The notes beneath the pieces are model-generated. The model was not told the DNA's origin, made no database searches, and saw only the letters and a program-made list of their open reading frames with translations. Made by a program: the position numbers and the translations under genes. A stretch of 64,000 nt of DNA. Source: Gautieria morchelliformis (lineage: Eukaryota; Basidiomycota; Agaricomycetes; Gomphales; Gomphaceae). The stretch is from contig WHVA01000182.1 of NCBI GenBank assembly GCA_015179125.1, positions 62,001-126,000 on the forward strand, written 5' to 3'. Positions 24,647-36,555 of the stretch are shown here, piece after piece. Numbering within the stretch: position 1 is the stretch's first letter; every line of letters begins with the position of its first letter.

Positions 24647-27600
24647 ATGAGCAGACCACAACAGGGCCACTACAGAATGAATAGCAACCAAACACCAGTG
24701 GCAACATTAAGGATAAGGCAGCAGAACGTAAATAAGTCACTACACACCACTAACGATCTACTAGGAAAATCACCGCCGAATAAATATGACGTAATAGCGG
24801 TACAGGAACCATACATCGACTTCCTGGGAAACGTGCCCGCAAGCCATCACTGCCACATGATATACCCGGCGACACACTACAAGGATAGGGAAAAACAGAC
24901 CAGGTCGATGCTAATGATAAATAAGAGAATAAAGACAGACGACTGGGAGGCAATAGATGTAGGACATCCAGACATAACGGGGGTCAGGGTCAGAACACAA
25001 ATCGGTGTAGTGCTAATACTAAAGTTTTACTGCGACTGTGCACATTCTGGAAGCATACAAAAGACTGACAAATACCTACAGACACAAGCAAGACATGGAC
25101 GGAGAGAATGACAGGTGGGCATGATCTGGCTCGGGGATTTCAACAGACACCATCCGCAATGGGACGAGGCGAGGAACACGCACCTCTTCACCAGGAGCAA
25201 CCTAGACACAGCACAGGTCCTGCTAGACACCACAGTGGAGAGGGATCTAATAATGGCGGTTCCGAAAAACCTACCGACACTAATAGCTCAGACCACAGGC
25301 AATTACACGAGAACCGACAACGTGTTTATGTCCGTAACGCTCCTAGACACCATTGTTCAATGCACAACGGTCCCAGAAGACCAGCCAGCACGCAGCGGCC
25401 ACCTGCCAGTTGACACCACGCTTGACATGTCCACTGCCACAGTGCAAGAACCCGCCAAGTACAACTTTCAAGCAGTAGATTGGACAGAATACAACAAGAG
25501 ACTGCTAGAAAATCTTAAAGGGACACAGACAGAGGCACCCACCTGCAAGCGGGAATTTGACAGGATGCTGGAGGAGGTCAACCGGGCGATAATGCAGACG
25601 ACGGAAGAGATGGTGCCCAAAACGAAGCCCTCACCATATATGAAACGATGGTGGACAAGACAGCTCACCAAGATGAGGAGAACCACCAGGAAGCTGGCGT
25701 GCAGGGAGTACGACCGATGCAATGATCTCACCAATACGGCGCACGCAGAATACAAAAGAGCCAGGAATCAGTACGCAGCAGCCATAGAAAGATCAAAACA
25801 GGATCACTGGGAAGCCTTCCTAGCAACGGTGGACAAATGAACAGTATGGACAGCTAGCCGCTTCGTCACCTGGGACCCCACCAACGGGGGCAGAGCGAGG
25901 GTACCCATGCTCAAGGCAAAACATGAGGATGGATCAGAGTGGACAGCAACAACCAACGACGAGAAATCAGATATGCTCTTAAAGACGTTCTTCCTGCCCC
26001 CGCAGGCCAACAGCGCAAGTATCCCCAGCGACTTTGAATACCCACCCCCTGCCTTCGAGTACGAAGAGATTACGGACGAACAAATCATGAGGGCGATCAA
26101 GCATACCAATCCGTTCAAGGCCCCGGGCGCCAATGGGATCCCCAACATAGTTCTAAAGCAATGCGCTAAACAACTGCTACCGTACATCAGGCAACGTTTC
26201 AGAGCAACTTTCACGCTGGGGACATACCCCGAACTATGGCGGGACTCGGAGGTGCTAGTGCTACGGAAACCGGGAAAGAAAGACTACATGGCCCCAGGCG
26301 CCTACCGGCCAATAGCACTTCTAGACACGCTAGGAAAGATCCTATCGTCCTGCGTGACAGAGGACCTGAGCAAGATGGCGGAAAAGTACAGGATGCTCCC
26401 GGACAACCATTACAGATGCAGGCAAGGACGGACGACAACCGACGCCATCCACTACACCATCACGCAGGCGAAGGACGCGTGGCGAAGAGGGAACACAATG
26501 GGAGCATTGTTTTTAGATATCAAGGGGGCATTTCCTAGCATTATATTACCTAGACTGATACACAACATGCGACGCAGGGGAGTGCCACAAGAATATACTG
26601 AATGGATCGCAACAAGGTCGAGGGACGAGTGGCAATGATGAGATTCGATGACCATTGCGCACCGCCCACACCTATCCCAAGAGGTATGGACCAGGGTTGC
26701 CCACTCTCCGCCATAGCGTACCAGTTCTACAACTCGGATCTGCTCGAGGTTGTGAGAAAGGAAAATGGCGAAGATGCCGTGGCATTCGTTGACGACACCA
26801 CGATCCTGGCAGAAGGCGCGGAAATGGAAGAGGCGTTCGGGAAGCTGAAAGACATCATCCACAGACGGAATGGAGCTTTAGACTGGGCCGCTGAACACAA
26901 ATGTCAGTTTGTACTGGATAAATTCGGGCTGATCAGTTTTTCCAGGAAACGTGAGAAAGACACGACGGGAACAAGAAAGACAAGGCCAATCACCAGACCG
27001 TCTATCATGATCGGCACCCAGGAGATTGTACCGGCCGAAGCACACAAGTACCTAGGCATAATAATGGATCAAGAGTTGAGATTAAAACAACAGGTTAACT
27101 ATGCGCTGAAGAAGGGTACCAAACTTATGGATCAATACCGTAGAATCGCGAAAACCGTGAAGGGGATATCAGCTAAGCATATGAGACAATTCTACATAGC
27201 GGTAACAGTGCTGAAGGTGGTATATGCGGCTGACACCTATCTAATCCCAGAATCTAAGCGATGCAAAGGCACAAAGGGGCACATCACCAAACTGGCGAGA
27301 GTACAGAGGCAAGCCGCCCTCGCAATCACAGGGGTGATGCGAACGACAGCGAGCGACACGGCTGACGCACACGCAAACCTATTACCATTCTCGCTACTAG
27401 TATCCAAGTTGTTCATCGAGCCGCAGTCCGACTAACGTGTTTGCCCAAGCAGCACCCCCCATCCAAACACGTGAGAAAAGCAGCACGTAGATACGTCAAG
27501 AAACACAGGTCATCGCTCCACGAAATCCTACACGCGTTCAACTTACAGCCGCAGTGAATGGAGACAATCAAAGTGGTAAGACGAGGACCCAAGTGGAAGC

Positions 27601-28615
27601 CTGTCTTCAACGTGAATATACCCGAAAACAAGGAGGAAGCAGCGGAAATGGAAGCAGGAGATAACGCGGAACTGAAGGTATACACGGAAGGATCAATGTT
27701 TGAGGGCGGAGTAGGGGCTGCAGCCGTACTGTGCCGCAGAGGAGCGGTGAAGAGGGTTGCCAGAAAATACATGGGATCAGCGGACGAACATACCGTCTTT
27801 GAAGTGGAACTCCTCGGAGTGGCGATGGGAGCTAGGATGATCAGGGATGAGGGATGCAGAGCGCACATGCTGGGGTTGGATAATCAGTCAGCGATACAGA
27901 CGACCAGAGAGGAACGAGCAGTATCGGGAAAATACCTGGTTGAAGCCATACACGATCAGATGGAAGCAATAAGGGAGGAAAAGGGAGGAAAAGCAACAGT
28001 GACAGTGAGATGGATACCTGGGCACGAGGGAATAGAAGGAAACGAGCGGGCGGACAGGGAAGCTAAGAGAGCAGCGAAAGGCGACTCCACCAGAAACGCG
28101 AATGACTTGTTGATATGCCAGGGGAGAATCCCACCAGCAAGACAGCCGAACTACTGAGACACCACAAAGCGCTGAAGGCGCAAGCCAGGGAGTCATTCGT
28201 GAGATCGCCGAGGGCCAAGCATGCGCACAAGATTGACCCAACAATGCCATCGCCAGCGTACATGAAACTCACCAGTGGCATGACAAGAAGACACAGCTCA
28301 CTACTAGTCCAGTTGAGAACGGGCCACGTGCCACTCGCGAAACACTTGTTCAGGATAGGGAAGGCTGACTCACCCACTTGCGCAGCTTGCCTCAGCAGCG
28401 ATGAAACTGTGCACCACTACCTACTACAGTGCCCAGCATACTGGGAGCAGAGGGGACAGATGGAAAGCAAGCTGAGGCGCGGAGCTAGATTGATGGGAAC
28501 ACTACTGACCAGACCGAAGGCCATGGAAACACTCTTCCGATACATAAATGACACAGGGAGGTTTCGACAAACGTTTGAAGACGTAGCACTGCCGGAGATA
28601 AGGGACAAAAGATAG
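24647..28615 (+). pseudogene. LINE-A ORF2 (endonuclease-RT-RNase H)
   Basis: ATG at 24647. The endonuclease has WLGDFNRHHPQWDE near 25125, but the usual SDH box reads SGH (near 25397), so a catalytic Asp is lost. The reverse transcriptase runs from about 25900 to 27250, with GANGIPN, AYRPIALL, GRTTTDA and FVDDTT boxes. RNase H is at about 27670-28090 (WIPGHEGIEGNERADREAK) and the CCHC at about 28378-28435. Lesions: a frame break near 25110, TGA at 25838-25840 (from CGA), a one-base loss near 26610, a frame break near 27405, TGA at 27555-27557 (from CGA) and a frame break near 28130. It would drive target-primed reverse transcription. Confidence 0.85.
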
Positions 28616-28918
28616 ACCAGCCTGTGCAAGCCGCACAGAGCCCATCACCTCGCTTTCACAAAGGCACGGATACGCTCGGGGCATCGCCAGCCGAGCTCAT
28701 GCGGAGACAGATTGGAACAGAGAGAATGAGCAATCACCCACCGCAACGCCAAGCGCTCTGGTAGAAGATAAGCAAAGTAACGGGTGCCTTGATCATACAA
28801 GTACTCACAATCTTGCAGGTAGTGATGGGCACGGCCTGGCTTGGCCTGAAAGCCGTGGCTTTGGCCTGGCTTGCCCTGGCTTTGGCTTGCTAAAAACCTG
28901 AGCCAGGCCATTAGCACT

Positions 28919-30180
28919 TAGTGATGCTCTGGGCTCAGGCTCAAGCCCGAGCCGAGCCCGACCAAGCCCTGTTTGAGCCCACCAAATGGGCCGGGCTTCT
29001 AGGTTGCAGAAGCCCAGGCCCTGGGCTTAAGCCCGGGCTTTGCGGCACTTATATGGTACACCTTTGCCTCGATTTGGACGGCAACTGTATATACATTAAA
29101 CAGAGTTCTTTCTCACAATTTTCCCTCCTACCTGAAGATGTATGTCGGGGATCACCAACAGCAGTCGACCAAAGCGCAGAATTACTGCAACAGAGAAGGT
29201 CACCGACCCCAGCAATGCATCCGTTCCGGCACTTGCTTCACATGCTGCTGCCAAACGGCTCGCCGCAGCCAGACTGCCCTCCGCTCCATCGCCAGAGAGC
29301 ATCGGTGAACCGGCTGCAGAGGAGGGATCTGCTCAAACAACTGGTGAAACAACTGAAGACAACAGCTCTTCCCGCGTGAATAAGAGGAAGACACTTGACA
29401 TTCTTGAACTCACTGACCCAGAACTTGCAGCGGACGACAGAGAAAATTCCAGTGATTCAACTGGCGGCACCAAAACCCAGCATAAGAAGAAACAAAGGCA
29501 TAGTAAGCGGAATTTTCTCGGTTCAGATTATTTAGTAGGCTTACCTTGCATTGTTGCCCAGCTATGAAGCGCCACAAGTCGGCTGTAGATCCCATTGACA
29601 TTGATGCCGACAATGTGCTCGCTGACATCAATATCGTCGATCTCTCTGCTGCACCATTGATGAAGACGATTCGAAACGATGCAAATCGCGACCTCAGCGA
29701 ATTTTTTGAAGAACCAGCGGCTCTGACTGGCAAGGATGGAAAAGTTCGGAAATGTCGTTCTTGTAAAATCTGTGGGTAAGTGTGTCGGATTGATATCTGG
29801 GTTGTGAAATGACATGCTGTCATTTGTCCAGATTAAGACTCGTCAGTGACACAACGACCCTGCGTCGACATAGATAATGACACAGTAGTTTCTTATGGAA
29901 GCAATGAAGGGGACACTACCTGGGATACAAGTGCACTTGCTGACATTGAGAAGAGTGATGATGAATAAGAAAATATTTGATATTGATGCTACGGCTTAAT
30001 TATATATATATATTTTTGTATCTGTTTTTTCATAGTTCAAGCCGGGCTTGAGCCCGGGGCCCAGCCCGACCCAGCCCAAGCCGAGTAATGGGCTGGGCTC
30101 AAGGTTTCATTGAGCCTGAGCCCTCTCAAGCCGAGCCCAAGCCCGGGCTTTCCGAGCCCAGCCCGGCCCGAGCATCACTA
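28919..30180. mobile_element. hAT element 2, nested in hAT 1
   Basis: TIRs TAGTGATGCTC and GAGCATCACTA bound about 1.26 kb. The word TAGCACTT lies at 28912-28919 and 30184-30191, an 8-bp duplication offset by three bases on the right. Both ends are packed with GAGCCCGGGCTT-type words. It carries a plus-strand BED-finger transposase fragment (29142-29876) and an (AT)n run near 30000. Since it interrupts hAT 1, it is the younger of the two. Confidence 0.75.
29142..29876 (+). pseudogene. hAT 2 transposase N-terminus, three exons
   Basis: Exon 1 is 29142-29502, the intron 29503-29561 (GTAAGC...CCCAG), exon 2 29562-29775, the intron 29776-29831 (GTAAGT...CCAG) and exon 3 29832-29876. The protein starts MSGITNSSRPKRR, is basic and Ser/Thr/Ala-rich, then has FFEEPAALTGKDGKVRKC, a CKIC pair and TTTLRRH, after which a stop ends it before the second His of the BED finger. 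Phases join cleanly at both introns. No catalytic domain follows, so it could at most bind DNA, and probably not even that. Confidence 0.6.
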
Positions 30181-30254
30181 TAATAGCACTTGACCGGGCT
30201 CGGCTCTGGCTTGGCCTTGGCTTGGGCCGTGGCCTGTTGGTGATTGGTAAGCCA

Positions 30255-31087
30255 CTAACTGCTCGCTGCCGCCTTGGCGTCCTTGCGAGCCTTAGGCAAT
30301 TTGCTTATGAATCCTGTTGTCTTACACCACTCATTGTACTTGCCCTGAATAGAATAGATTAGTAATTTTAAAATAACTGTAATATATATACTATTACCTC
30401 GTGAAACACTTGCATATGCCTGCGAAGTGTAGATACATCATTGATGTATACTTTACTGATTCATAAATAAGTAAATAAATAAGTAAATAACTAGAGAAAT
30501 TCAAATTCAAAGTGTAATGTACCGACAGAGTGTGCAATCAATGACTTTTCTTACGGCTTCCAGATCCACCTGTGCGTTAACAAAGAACGCTTGAGTATCT
30601 AATGTGCAATCCTTCGCGTTATTGGATTTCTTGTCTGGTACGTCATCTATCGCATCTAGATCTACAAGCCATCCATCCGGGTGGGCCGCATCATGGTCTA
30701 GGACTGGCTGCGCTTCAGCAGGTGTTGCTACCACTAGATAAATCAGACAATAAACAAAAAATGGTTAGTTTATGAACCAGGAAAGCTCACCAGGTATCAC
30801 CATATCCGGTTGACTTGCTTTTAAAATCTCGTTCTGTTTACTGGGCCCGGCCTTTAACGTTCAGGGGCCGCCTTTGGTCTCTTGTCTCTATGAGTATCCA
30901 CCACTGTTGCTGAACAAGCCGGGGCTGTTTTGTCTCCTGCACCTGTCTTCTTGGTGCGTTGCCGGGCCACATTTAGGGGATCACGCAACGCCGCACTGGT
31001 TTTCACCACACGTCCGGTGCTTGTGACTGTCGGCGCCGTAACTGCCTCGATTTCGCTATCAGAATCAGCAATGCGAGGGCGGGGCAT
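30255..31087 (-). pseudogene. hAT 1 transposase N-terminus with BED finger
   Basis: The start MPRPRIADSDSE at 31087 is followed by an acidic/basic disordered stretch, then an exon 30734-30507 ending in CTLCR (the CX2C half of a BED zinc finger). After an intron comes DVSTLRRHMQVFH (HX4H half, about 30430), and after another intron KYNEWCKTTGFISKLPK and a stop at 30257-30255. BED fingers bind the transposon ends in hAT transposases. The RNase H-like core and hAT dimerisation region are absent. Splice sites are approximate. Confidence 0.6.
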
Positions 31088-32715
31088 AGCAAGTGGGTAG
31101 TAAAGAGTAAGGGATAAGGAGGCTGTAACTACGCTATCATTGAAAAAAATTATATACGCTGCCAGTATCAGAGCAGACATATCCTTTTTTGTGACCGAAG
31201 ATCTTGGATTTATGCGCTCGCCAGGCCACGGCTTCCTGGCTCGGCTTTGGCCTGGAAAAACCTGAGCCGAGCCATGGAGCCGGCTGCGCCAACGGCTTTG
31301 GCCTGGCTTGGCCCGGCCTATCGGCGGCTCAGCCTGGCTCGGCCCACGGCCTGGGCCAGACCATGCCCATCACTACTTGCAGGCCAAGGTTCCCTACTCC
31401 TTCAGCCTTGACTTCTTTACCGGCAAGAAAGCCAAAAACTACAAGCAAACCGGCTCCATGAGCGAGGATAGAGTAGTATTGGATACGTACGTGACAATCT
31501 ATTTTGCCCGCAAAATTTTTTCAGTATCTCATGTCTGGAATTAGGGGATCATACCTGTAGTTCATACTGACGTAGATAACCGGGTTGCCCATAGATATTG
31601 AACGTTGTACGATTGCTCCCCCTTCAGAAGGACGATCAGGGCGACCATTCACTCTGATATACCAAGAGCTGACCATCGTATGTGGAAGTGGACCCCAGCT
31701 CGAAGCTTCCTCCATGAATCCACTGAAAGGTAGTGGAAAATCCGTCAAATAGGTGCCAGCCTGCATCAAGGCCAAAGACCAACTCACTACCACGACAGGA
31801 AGTTTGCTTCCAGCAGGGATCAGAGCAGGCCTGGCTACGTTGACTGTCCTAAACGAACAGCGAGACGTGCGTGAACAGGATACATAAGAGGAAATGTTAG
31901 ACATACAAGCAGTCTTCTGAATCTGGGAGAACAGTTCGGTAGATAGAATTGGTGATAGTGTCAATCGTCTTTGCAGGGACTCCACTAGGGTTAGGCAGAT
32001 GGACTCCTTGCTGTGGGAAGGAGGGGCCGAAGACGGCTGCCGGAAAGGTGCCGCTTGGATAGTTCTTTGCAGCTGCCAAGTGGAACCGCCGATCTCCAGT
32101 CCTGGACACAGAAATGCTTTGAGATTACTCTTTCAAAGAACAGACGAGGAGACTCATGGGGGCTCTGCATATGTAATTCCCAGGTATCTGGTTACCAATA
32201 TGAGAGTGGTACCCATGAACGTAGCATTGTCGAGGGTGACAAACTGCGCCACTGCACTTGCAGACAGACAGAGCACAAAGAAAAGTTTGGGGTGTAGACG
32301 ACACATGGTGATTTTGGGTCTATACAACCTAGCATGCACCTATTGATACCCTGGCTGTCGCGCTGTCCGCTGAACGGGGTGTGTATTCAAAGTTTGACGT
32401 TCTTTCAGCGAGTTTCGGAGGGGCGCTCTTTATCATTTGCCACTTCGATCAGGGCGAAGCTCTATGTACGTAACAAACTGGAAGCTCGTTGAGCTTGAGG
32501 GTACTGATGTCAGTTGGCATGTGTGACAGTCTTGCAAAGCGTGCTTCATCAGAAAATATACAAGAGTGAATTCCTTGGTCCCAGGCGCAGAAGAGGATGT
32601 CTCCCCACGGCTCCTGCAGACATCATGTCGAGTGTGTGACTCGCCTCGTTCCACGAGTGCTACGCCTGTGCACGGACATGTAAGCGTGTTTGAGTCGTAA
32701 CGGTGCCCGAGCAGT

Positions 32716-33627
32716 GTGTCACACTGTCAGGCGATTCGCAGTTGTAACGCCGACACTCAACTCCAATTGAGAGTATCGTTCAGATCAGTGGTTGTCGCTG
32801 GAAATAGTAACCACATGTGCCTGACTTACGTTAATGAGAAGTGCCCAAAAGCCACGTCATTCGGGCCCGCGGACAAGTGGGTCAAGGAGATCGACCCTGC
32901 TGCCACCTCACCTCAATGCTCATACGTGGTGGCGGTGCACAACGTCCCCACCAGCTTCTGGTCTGAAACAGAGGACCTGAAAAGCGCCATTGAAGACCTT
33001 GAGAGCGGCAACCTGGACAACACGTCTGACGGACGTCAAATTGCCAACCTGGCGTGGCTTATCAGTGCTGAATCCCGCAACAGAACCAATCGCGGCCCTC
33101 TTTTGGTCAGCTACAGAACTAAAACAGCCGCCAACGCAGCCATAGAAAACGGTCTGATCTTTGAAGGCGTTCTCTGCAGTGTCAGCATATACGTCCCACG
33201 ACCCCCACAGTGTTTCCGGTGCCAGGACTGGGGCCACCGGGCGACGGGGTGTACTGGGGAGGCACACTGCGGCCGATGCGCCGGGCCCCACTCCACCAAT
33301 GACCACTCATGCACGCAAGAACGCCCTTGCTCCTCAGGACAGAAATGCAGCACTGACAAACCCAAATGCGCCAACTGCCAAGGCGACCACCCTAGCTGGA
33401 CTCGCACCTGCCCGGCTGCACAAGCTGCCATTGAAGCACAAACAATGAAGGATGAGTACACTACTGGAAAATACGAGGCTTACACCCCTTTTGCTTTCGC
33501 AGATATTGACTACACGCCTGGACGCCGCTCTGCTGCCCAACCCCACTCCCCTTCCCTGCCCCTCGACCTCTCACAACCACAATTCAACTACATACCAGCC
33601 ACCTCTCCCACCGGTCCTGATGCCTGA
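32716..33627 (+). CDS. LINE-C ORF1, zinc-knuckle RNA-binding protein
   Basis: The open frame of 303 codons is intact. The C-terminal half has CFRCQDWGHRATGC, CGRCAGPHSTNDHSC and CANCQGDHPSWTRTC, three CCHC-type knuckles as in gag-like ORF1 proteins of Tad1/I/jockey LINEs. They would bind the LINE RNA. The true N-terminus may lie within the frame, as the LINE-like part seems to begin at 32734. The stop (33625-33627) overlaps the ORF2 start at 33620 by a few bases. Confidence 0.7.
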   Translation: MSHCQAIRSCNADTQLQLRVSFRSVVVAGNSNHMCLTYVNEKCPKATSFGPADKWVKEIDPAATSPQCSYVVAVHNVPTSFWSETEDLKSAIEDLESGNLDNTSDGRQIANLAWLISAESRNRTNRGPLLVSYRTKTAANAAIENGLIFEGVLCSVSIYVPRPPQCFRCQDWGHRATGCTGEAHCGRCAGPHSTNDHSCTQERPCSSGQKCSTDKPKCANCQGDHPSWTRTCPAAQAAIEAQTMKDEYTTGKYEAYTPFAFADIDYTPGRRSAAQPHSPSLPLDLSQPQFNYIPATSPTGPDA

Positions 33628-35241
33628 ACGCCTGCCACACAAGAGCCTTCACATAAAGCAGCAGAATTGCAAACACTCGAAGGACATCACCCTATCCCTC
33701 ATCAACACAACAAACCCAGAGGACTGGGATCTCCTATTGATTCAAGAACCATATATCTACCCAAGGTTGCGACTCTCCCCAGCCACACCACACTGGTAGC
33801 AACTCGGACCTTCTCATGCAGCTCCTTGCCGAACAACACATGGAATTACAATTACCATCAGGCACCCCCACCTTTCAGTCTGATAGCCACCGCACCTGGA
33901 CCACCATCGACCTCGTTTTCTGCAACTCCGACCTCACCCACAGGCTCCTCTGCTGCGACATCTCTCACAAAGACCGCATCCCGTCCGCCGACCATCTCCC
34001 CATCCACACCACGCTAGACCTAACGGTTGATAGAAGACAAACTGCCCCGGGATGTAACTTCCGGCAGACTGACTGGAAGACCTTCACGTGCTGATACCCC
34101 CCCCTCGACACCGGACCAGCTCGACGAGTATGTGGAACAACTCACACGCACGATCCAATCGTGCATCGACATGCTGATACCGAGGCTCCACCCCTCCCCG
34201 TTCTCTAAACGTTGGTGGAACCAGGACCTTGTCCGACTGCGACATGAATACGCCAAGAGAAGTAGAGAGGAATACCACTTACGGTTCACCGCAGGCTGGG
34301 GACCTGCGAAGCTAGTGTCGAACGGGGCGAGGAACACATACATTGCCACGCTGCGAAAGGCAAAGGCAGATTACTGGAATGGATGGATCGAAAAAGCCAA
34401 AGAGAAGGGCGTCTGGATTGCCGGAAGATATGCGAAGAACCCCCTTTCAGATGGAGCGCGGTCCCGTATCCCCACTCTGGTCAGGAGAGGGACAGACAGC
34501 GAAATCATGTCGAAATCGCATGCAGATGCTGACAAGGCTGTGATGTTCACAGAGCTGTTCTTTCCCCCCCGACCACAAAGCCTCCCCGACCTCTCAAACG
34601 ATATGACCCCACACCCGCCACCACTCAAGTTCATCATCCCGGCGCCGCACCAGATCCAAAGGCGAATCAGCAGGTCTGCACCCTACAGAGGGCCTGGGGA
34701 AGATGGCATTCCTAACATTGTCCTGAAGGAGTGTGAACGCCTGCTGACACCACACTTGCATTTCTGTCTGCAGGCAATCATAAGGCTTAGCTATTTCCCG
34801 AAGTGCTGGCGCACTTGGAAGATGATAGTGCTGCGCAAACCTGGCCGACCCGACTACTCCATACCCAAGGCCTACAGGCCGATTGCACTCTACAATACAA
34901 TGGGTAAGATCATCTCCGGCGTGATGACTGACATCACAGTCTACCTCACAATTCGCCACAACCTTCTCCCACCACACCACTTTGGAGGCCTCCCAGGCAG
35001 AACCACCGTCGACTCACTCCTCCATCTCACCCATCGAGTCAAGGCCACCTGGCGTAATCACAAAGTCGTCACGATAATCTTCCTTGACATAGCGAATGCG
35101 TTCCCCAACGCGGTGACAGGGCGCCTCCTCAAAAACATGTCGCAGCTGGGATACCCGCTAGAAACCATATCATTCTTTGAAGCCATGCTCAGAGACAGGA
35201 AGACATCACTAAGCTTTGATGATTTCTCTTCATCGCCTATT

Positions 35242-35372
35242 TTTTTTTTTTTTTTTTTTTTTTTCATCCAATTTAACGTCTTTTGGGGCCGAGCCCTATG
35301 TAAGACGCGTTCTACAAATCACCCGTCGACACATATGTCTATCTATCCAGTCCTATTCTATCTCTGCCTGTG
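35242..35372 (-). mobile_element. LINE-D, 131-bp 5'-truncated scrap in LINE-C
   Basis: It starts with a T23-24 run (35241-35264), which is a poly(A) tail on the minus strand, followed by the LINE-A/B/E family 3' UTR signature. It is flanked by the 13-14 bp direct repeat CTTCATCGCCTATT (35228-35241 and 35373-35386). Only the last ~105 bases of the 3' UTR were copied. It sits in the RT region of LINE-C, so it is younger. Confidence 0.88.
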
Positions 35373-35713
35373 CTTCATCGCCTATTGATATTGACAACGG
35401 CATTGGCCAGGGGGAAACAGCCTCTATGATACTTTATCTCATCTATAGCCACGGTCTGGTCGCCATTCCCCAGGGCGACAATGAAGATGGGGGCGCCTAT
35501 GTCAACGACAACTTCTTTGTCGCCATCGAGGATACCTTCGAAGAATGCAATGAAGCCCTGAATGACATGCTCGATAAGCAAACCGCGTGGTCAGCGGCTC
35601 ACAACTCACGTGCTGAGTTATCCAAATTCCAATGCTTGAGGCTCACCCGATGAAAGAATATCACTCGGGCTGACTTTGTTCACAGGCAGACCAGACACAC
35701 CATCAAATGTGTA

Positions 35714-36555
35714 AGATAGAAGTCATCTTAAACTGGCACCTTTATGTAAGCGGGCGCTTAGGTCATGTGATGCGCCAAATCCTTGCCTTGGGGAAATTTT
35801 TTTTTTTTCCCCTTTCAGAAGGCACCTTGGTGCAATGACATGTTCTATAATCTAATTAGTGACATTGAATCATATTACATGAATCCCTTGTCCAACTCAG
35901 ACATAATGTTTGGAATGATGTGAACGACAAGTCTCACTAAGACTGCAGCCTGCAAGTGTCAGCATCTTTTGAAGAACATGGTCTGAGACAAAGGCATACC
36001 TCAAGAGAGACAAGCAACTAGTGAAGTGGATGGCATGAAAAATAGGAGTGCGACCCCTGGAATGTATCAAGCACAACCTGCTGGGCGGTCAAAGCGACGA
36101 CTAAGCAAGCAGCCTGCAGTGGAACTCACCTAGTGTAAGGCTGTACCTACCTAAACCCCGATTTAAGCAGTAGAAATGTGTAGCAGGGGCCCCAGAGCAG
36201 TTTGAAGCTTTTTTCGTGCGTCGGCCATAGGTTCGAAAGGCTGACAAATAGGTCACGTGATAGATCACGTGACCACCAAATTCCATCGGTCCAAAAACTG
36301 AAATTTCAGGAAATTATTCTAGGACATCAGAAAAATAATTTGGTATTTTTTCTGTGTCACATTTTGAATGCTATATATCTCCTCAATAAATATAGATATA
36401 ACCTAAGTCTCTCCTAAGGATTGTAGGTAGACATGTCCCAAAGAGACTCTAGGAAGCCATTTGGCGAAAAATGTTTGCCTTCGAGTGTTATTGAGCTTGC
36501 CATTGGACCACGCTCAGCTTACATAAGGGGTGCCAGTTTAAGATGACTTCTATCT
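35714..36555. mobile_element. TA-flanked TIR DNA element in LINE-C
   Basis: An 842-bp element with perfect 27-bp TIRs beginning AGATAGAAGTCATCTTAAAC, extended imperfectly to about 50 bp. TA dinucleotides flank it (35712-35713 and 36556-36557), as in Tc1/mariner or pogo-like elements, although an alternative edge cannot be ruled out. There is no transposase. Inside is the palindromic stretch GGTCACGTGAT/ATCACGTGACC at about 36252-36275. It interrupts the LINE-C reading region. Confidence 0.75.

Larger units (their letters stand above)
20821..24650 (+). pseudogene. LINE-A ORF1 (gag-like RNA-binding protein)
   Basis: ATG is at 20821. It encodes an acidic/helical N-terminus, a central RNA-recognition-like part, then zinc knuckles around 21990-22110 (CGTCAKEHRTVEC and CVNCDTSGHTSWDRTC), which would bind the LINE RNA. 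One in-frame TAA lies at 21763-21765 where relatives suggest CAA. The 2.1-kb LINE-B insertion splits it at 22342. Counting one copy of the 12-bp duplication, the rest of the frame continues at 24460 and ends at TGA 24648-24650. Its length would be about 570 residues. The stop overlaps the ORF2 start as ATGA, a layout suited to termination-reinitiation. Confidence 0.75.
20696..28726 (+). mobile_element. LINE-A, Tad1/I-like non-LTR retrotransposon
   Basis: Two-ORF LINE: ORF1 (gag-like, zinc knuckles), then ORF2 with AP endonuclease, reverse transcriptase, RNase H and a C-terminal CCHC. LINE-B is inserted in ORF1 (22343-24447). The 5' end is not defined; the 3' UTR matches LINE-B's to about 28720, then stops without the terminal stem-loop or poly(A) and abuts the carboxylesterase remnant. 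No target duplication was found. It carries about eight lesions, so it is inactive, but the order of parts is intact. Confidence 0.9.
28820..31375. mobile_element. hAT element 1 (outer), non-autonomous
   Basis: Ends TAGTGATGGGCA... and ...TGCCCATCACTA form the TIRs, and the perfect 8-bp direct repeat CTTGCAGG flanks them (28812-28819 and 31376-31383). An 8-bp duplication is the hAT mark. Both ends carry long tracts of GGCTTGG/GCCTGGC-type words as subterminal repeats. It holds a second hAT (28919-30180). Its own content is a transposase N-terminus with a BED finger (31087-30255, minus) but no catalytic domain, so it needs help in trans. It is inserted in an exon of the carboxylesterase gene. 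Confidence 0.85.
28727..32306 (-). pseudogene. Type-B carboxylesterase/lipase pseudogene split by hAT
   Basis: The start at 32306 encodes a signal peptide (FFVLCLSASAVAQ), then YLGITYAEPP, TGDRRFHLAAA, SEDCLYV (32109-31897), an exon with SKLPVVVV...VIYVSMNYR (about 31855-31545), and GFLAGKEVKAEGVGNLGLQ (about 31450-31384). These follow the N-terminal third of secreted type-B carboxylesterases (Candida rugosa lipase family). After the hAT (28820-31375), RLALRWV follows at about 28760. The GESAGA nucleophile elbow and all beyond are missing, cut where LINE-A ends. The first donor reads AT instead of GT, and the QDQR codon after the hAT would read TAG if its intron is spliced. Confidence 0.75.

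Noticed and set aside
35241-35264. T run as a terminator or a break in LINE-C
   Set aside because: It is the tail of the LINE-D insertion.
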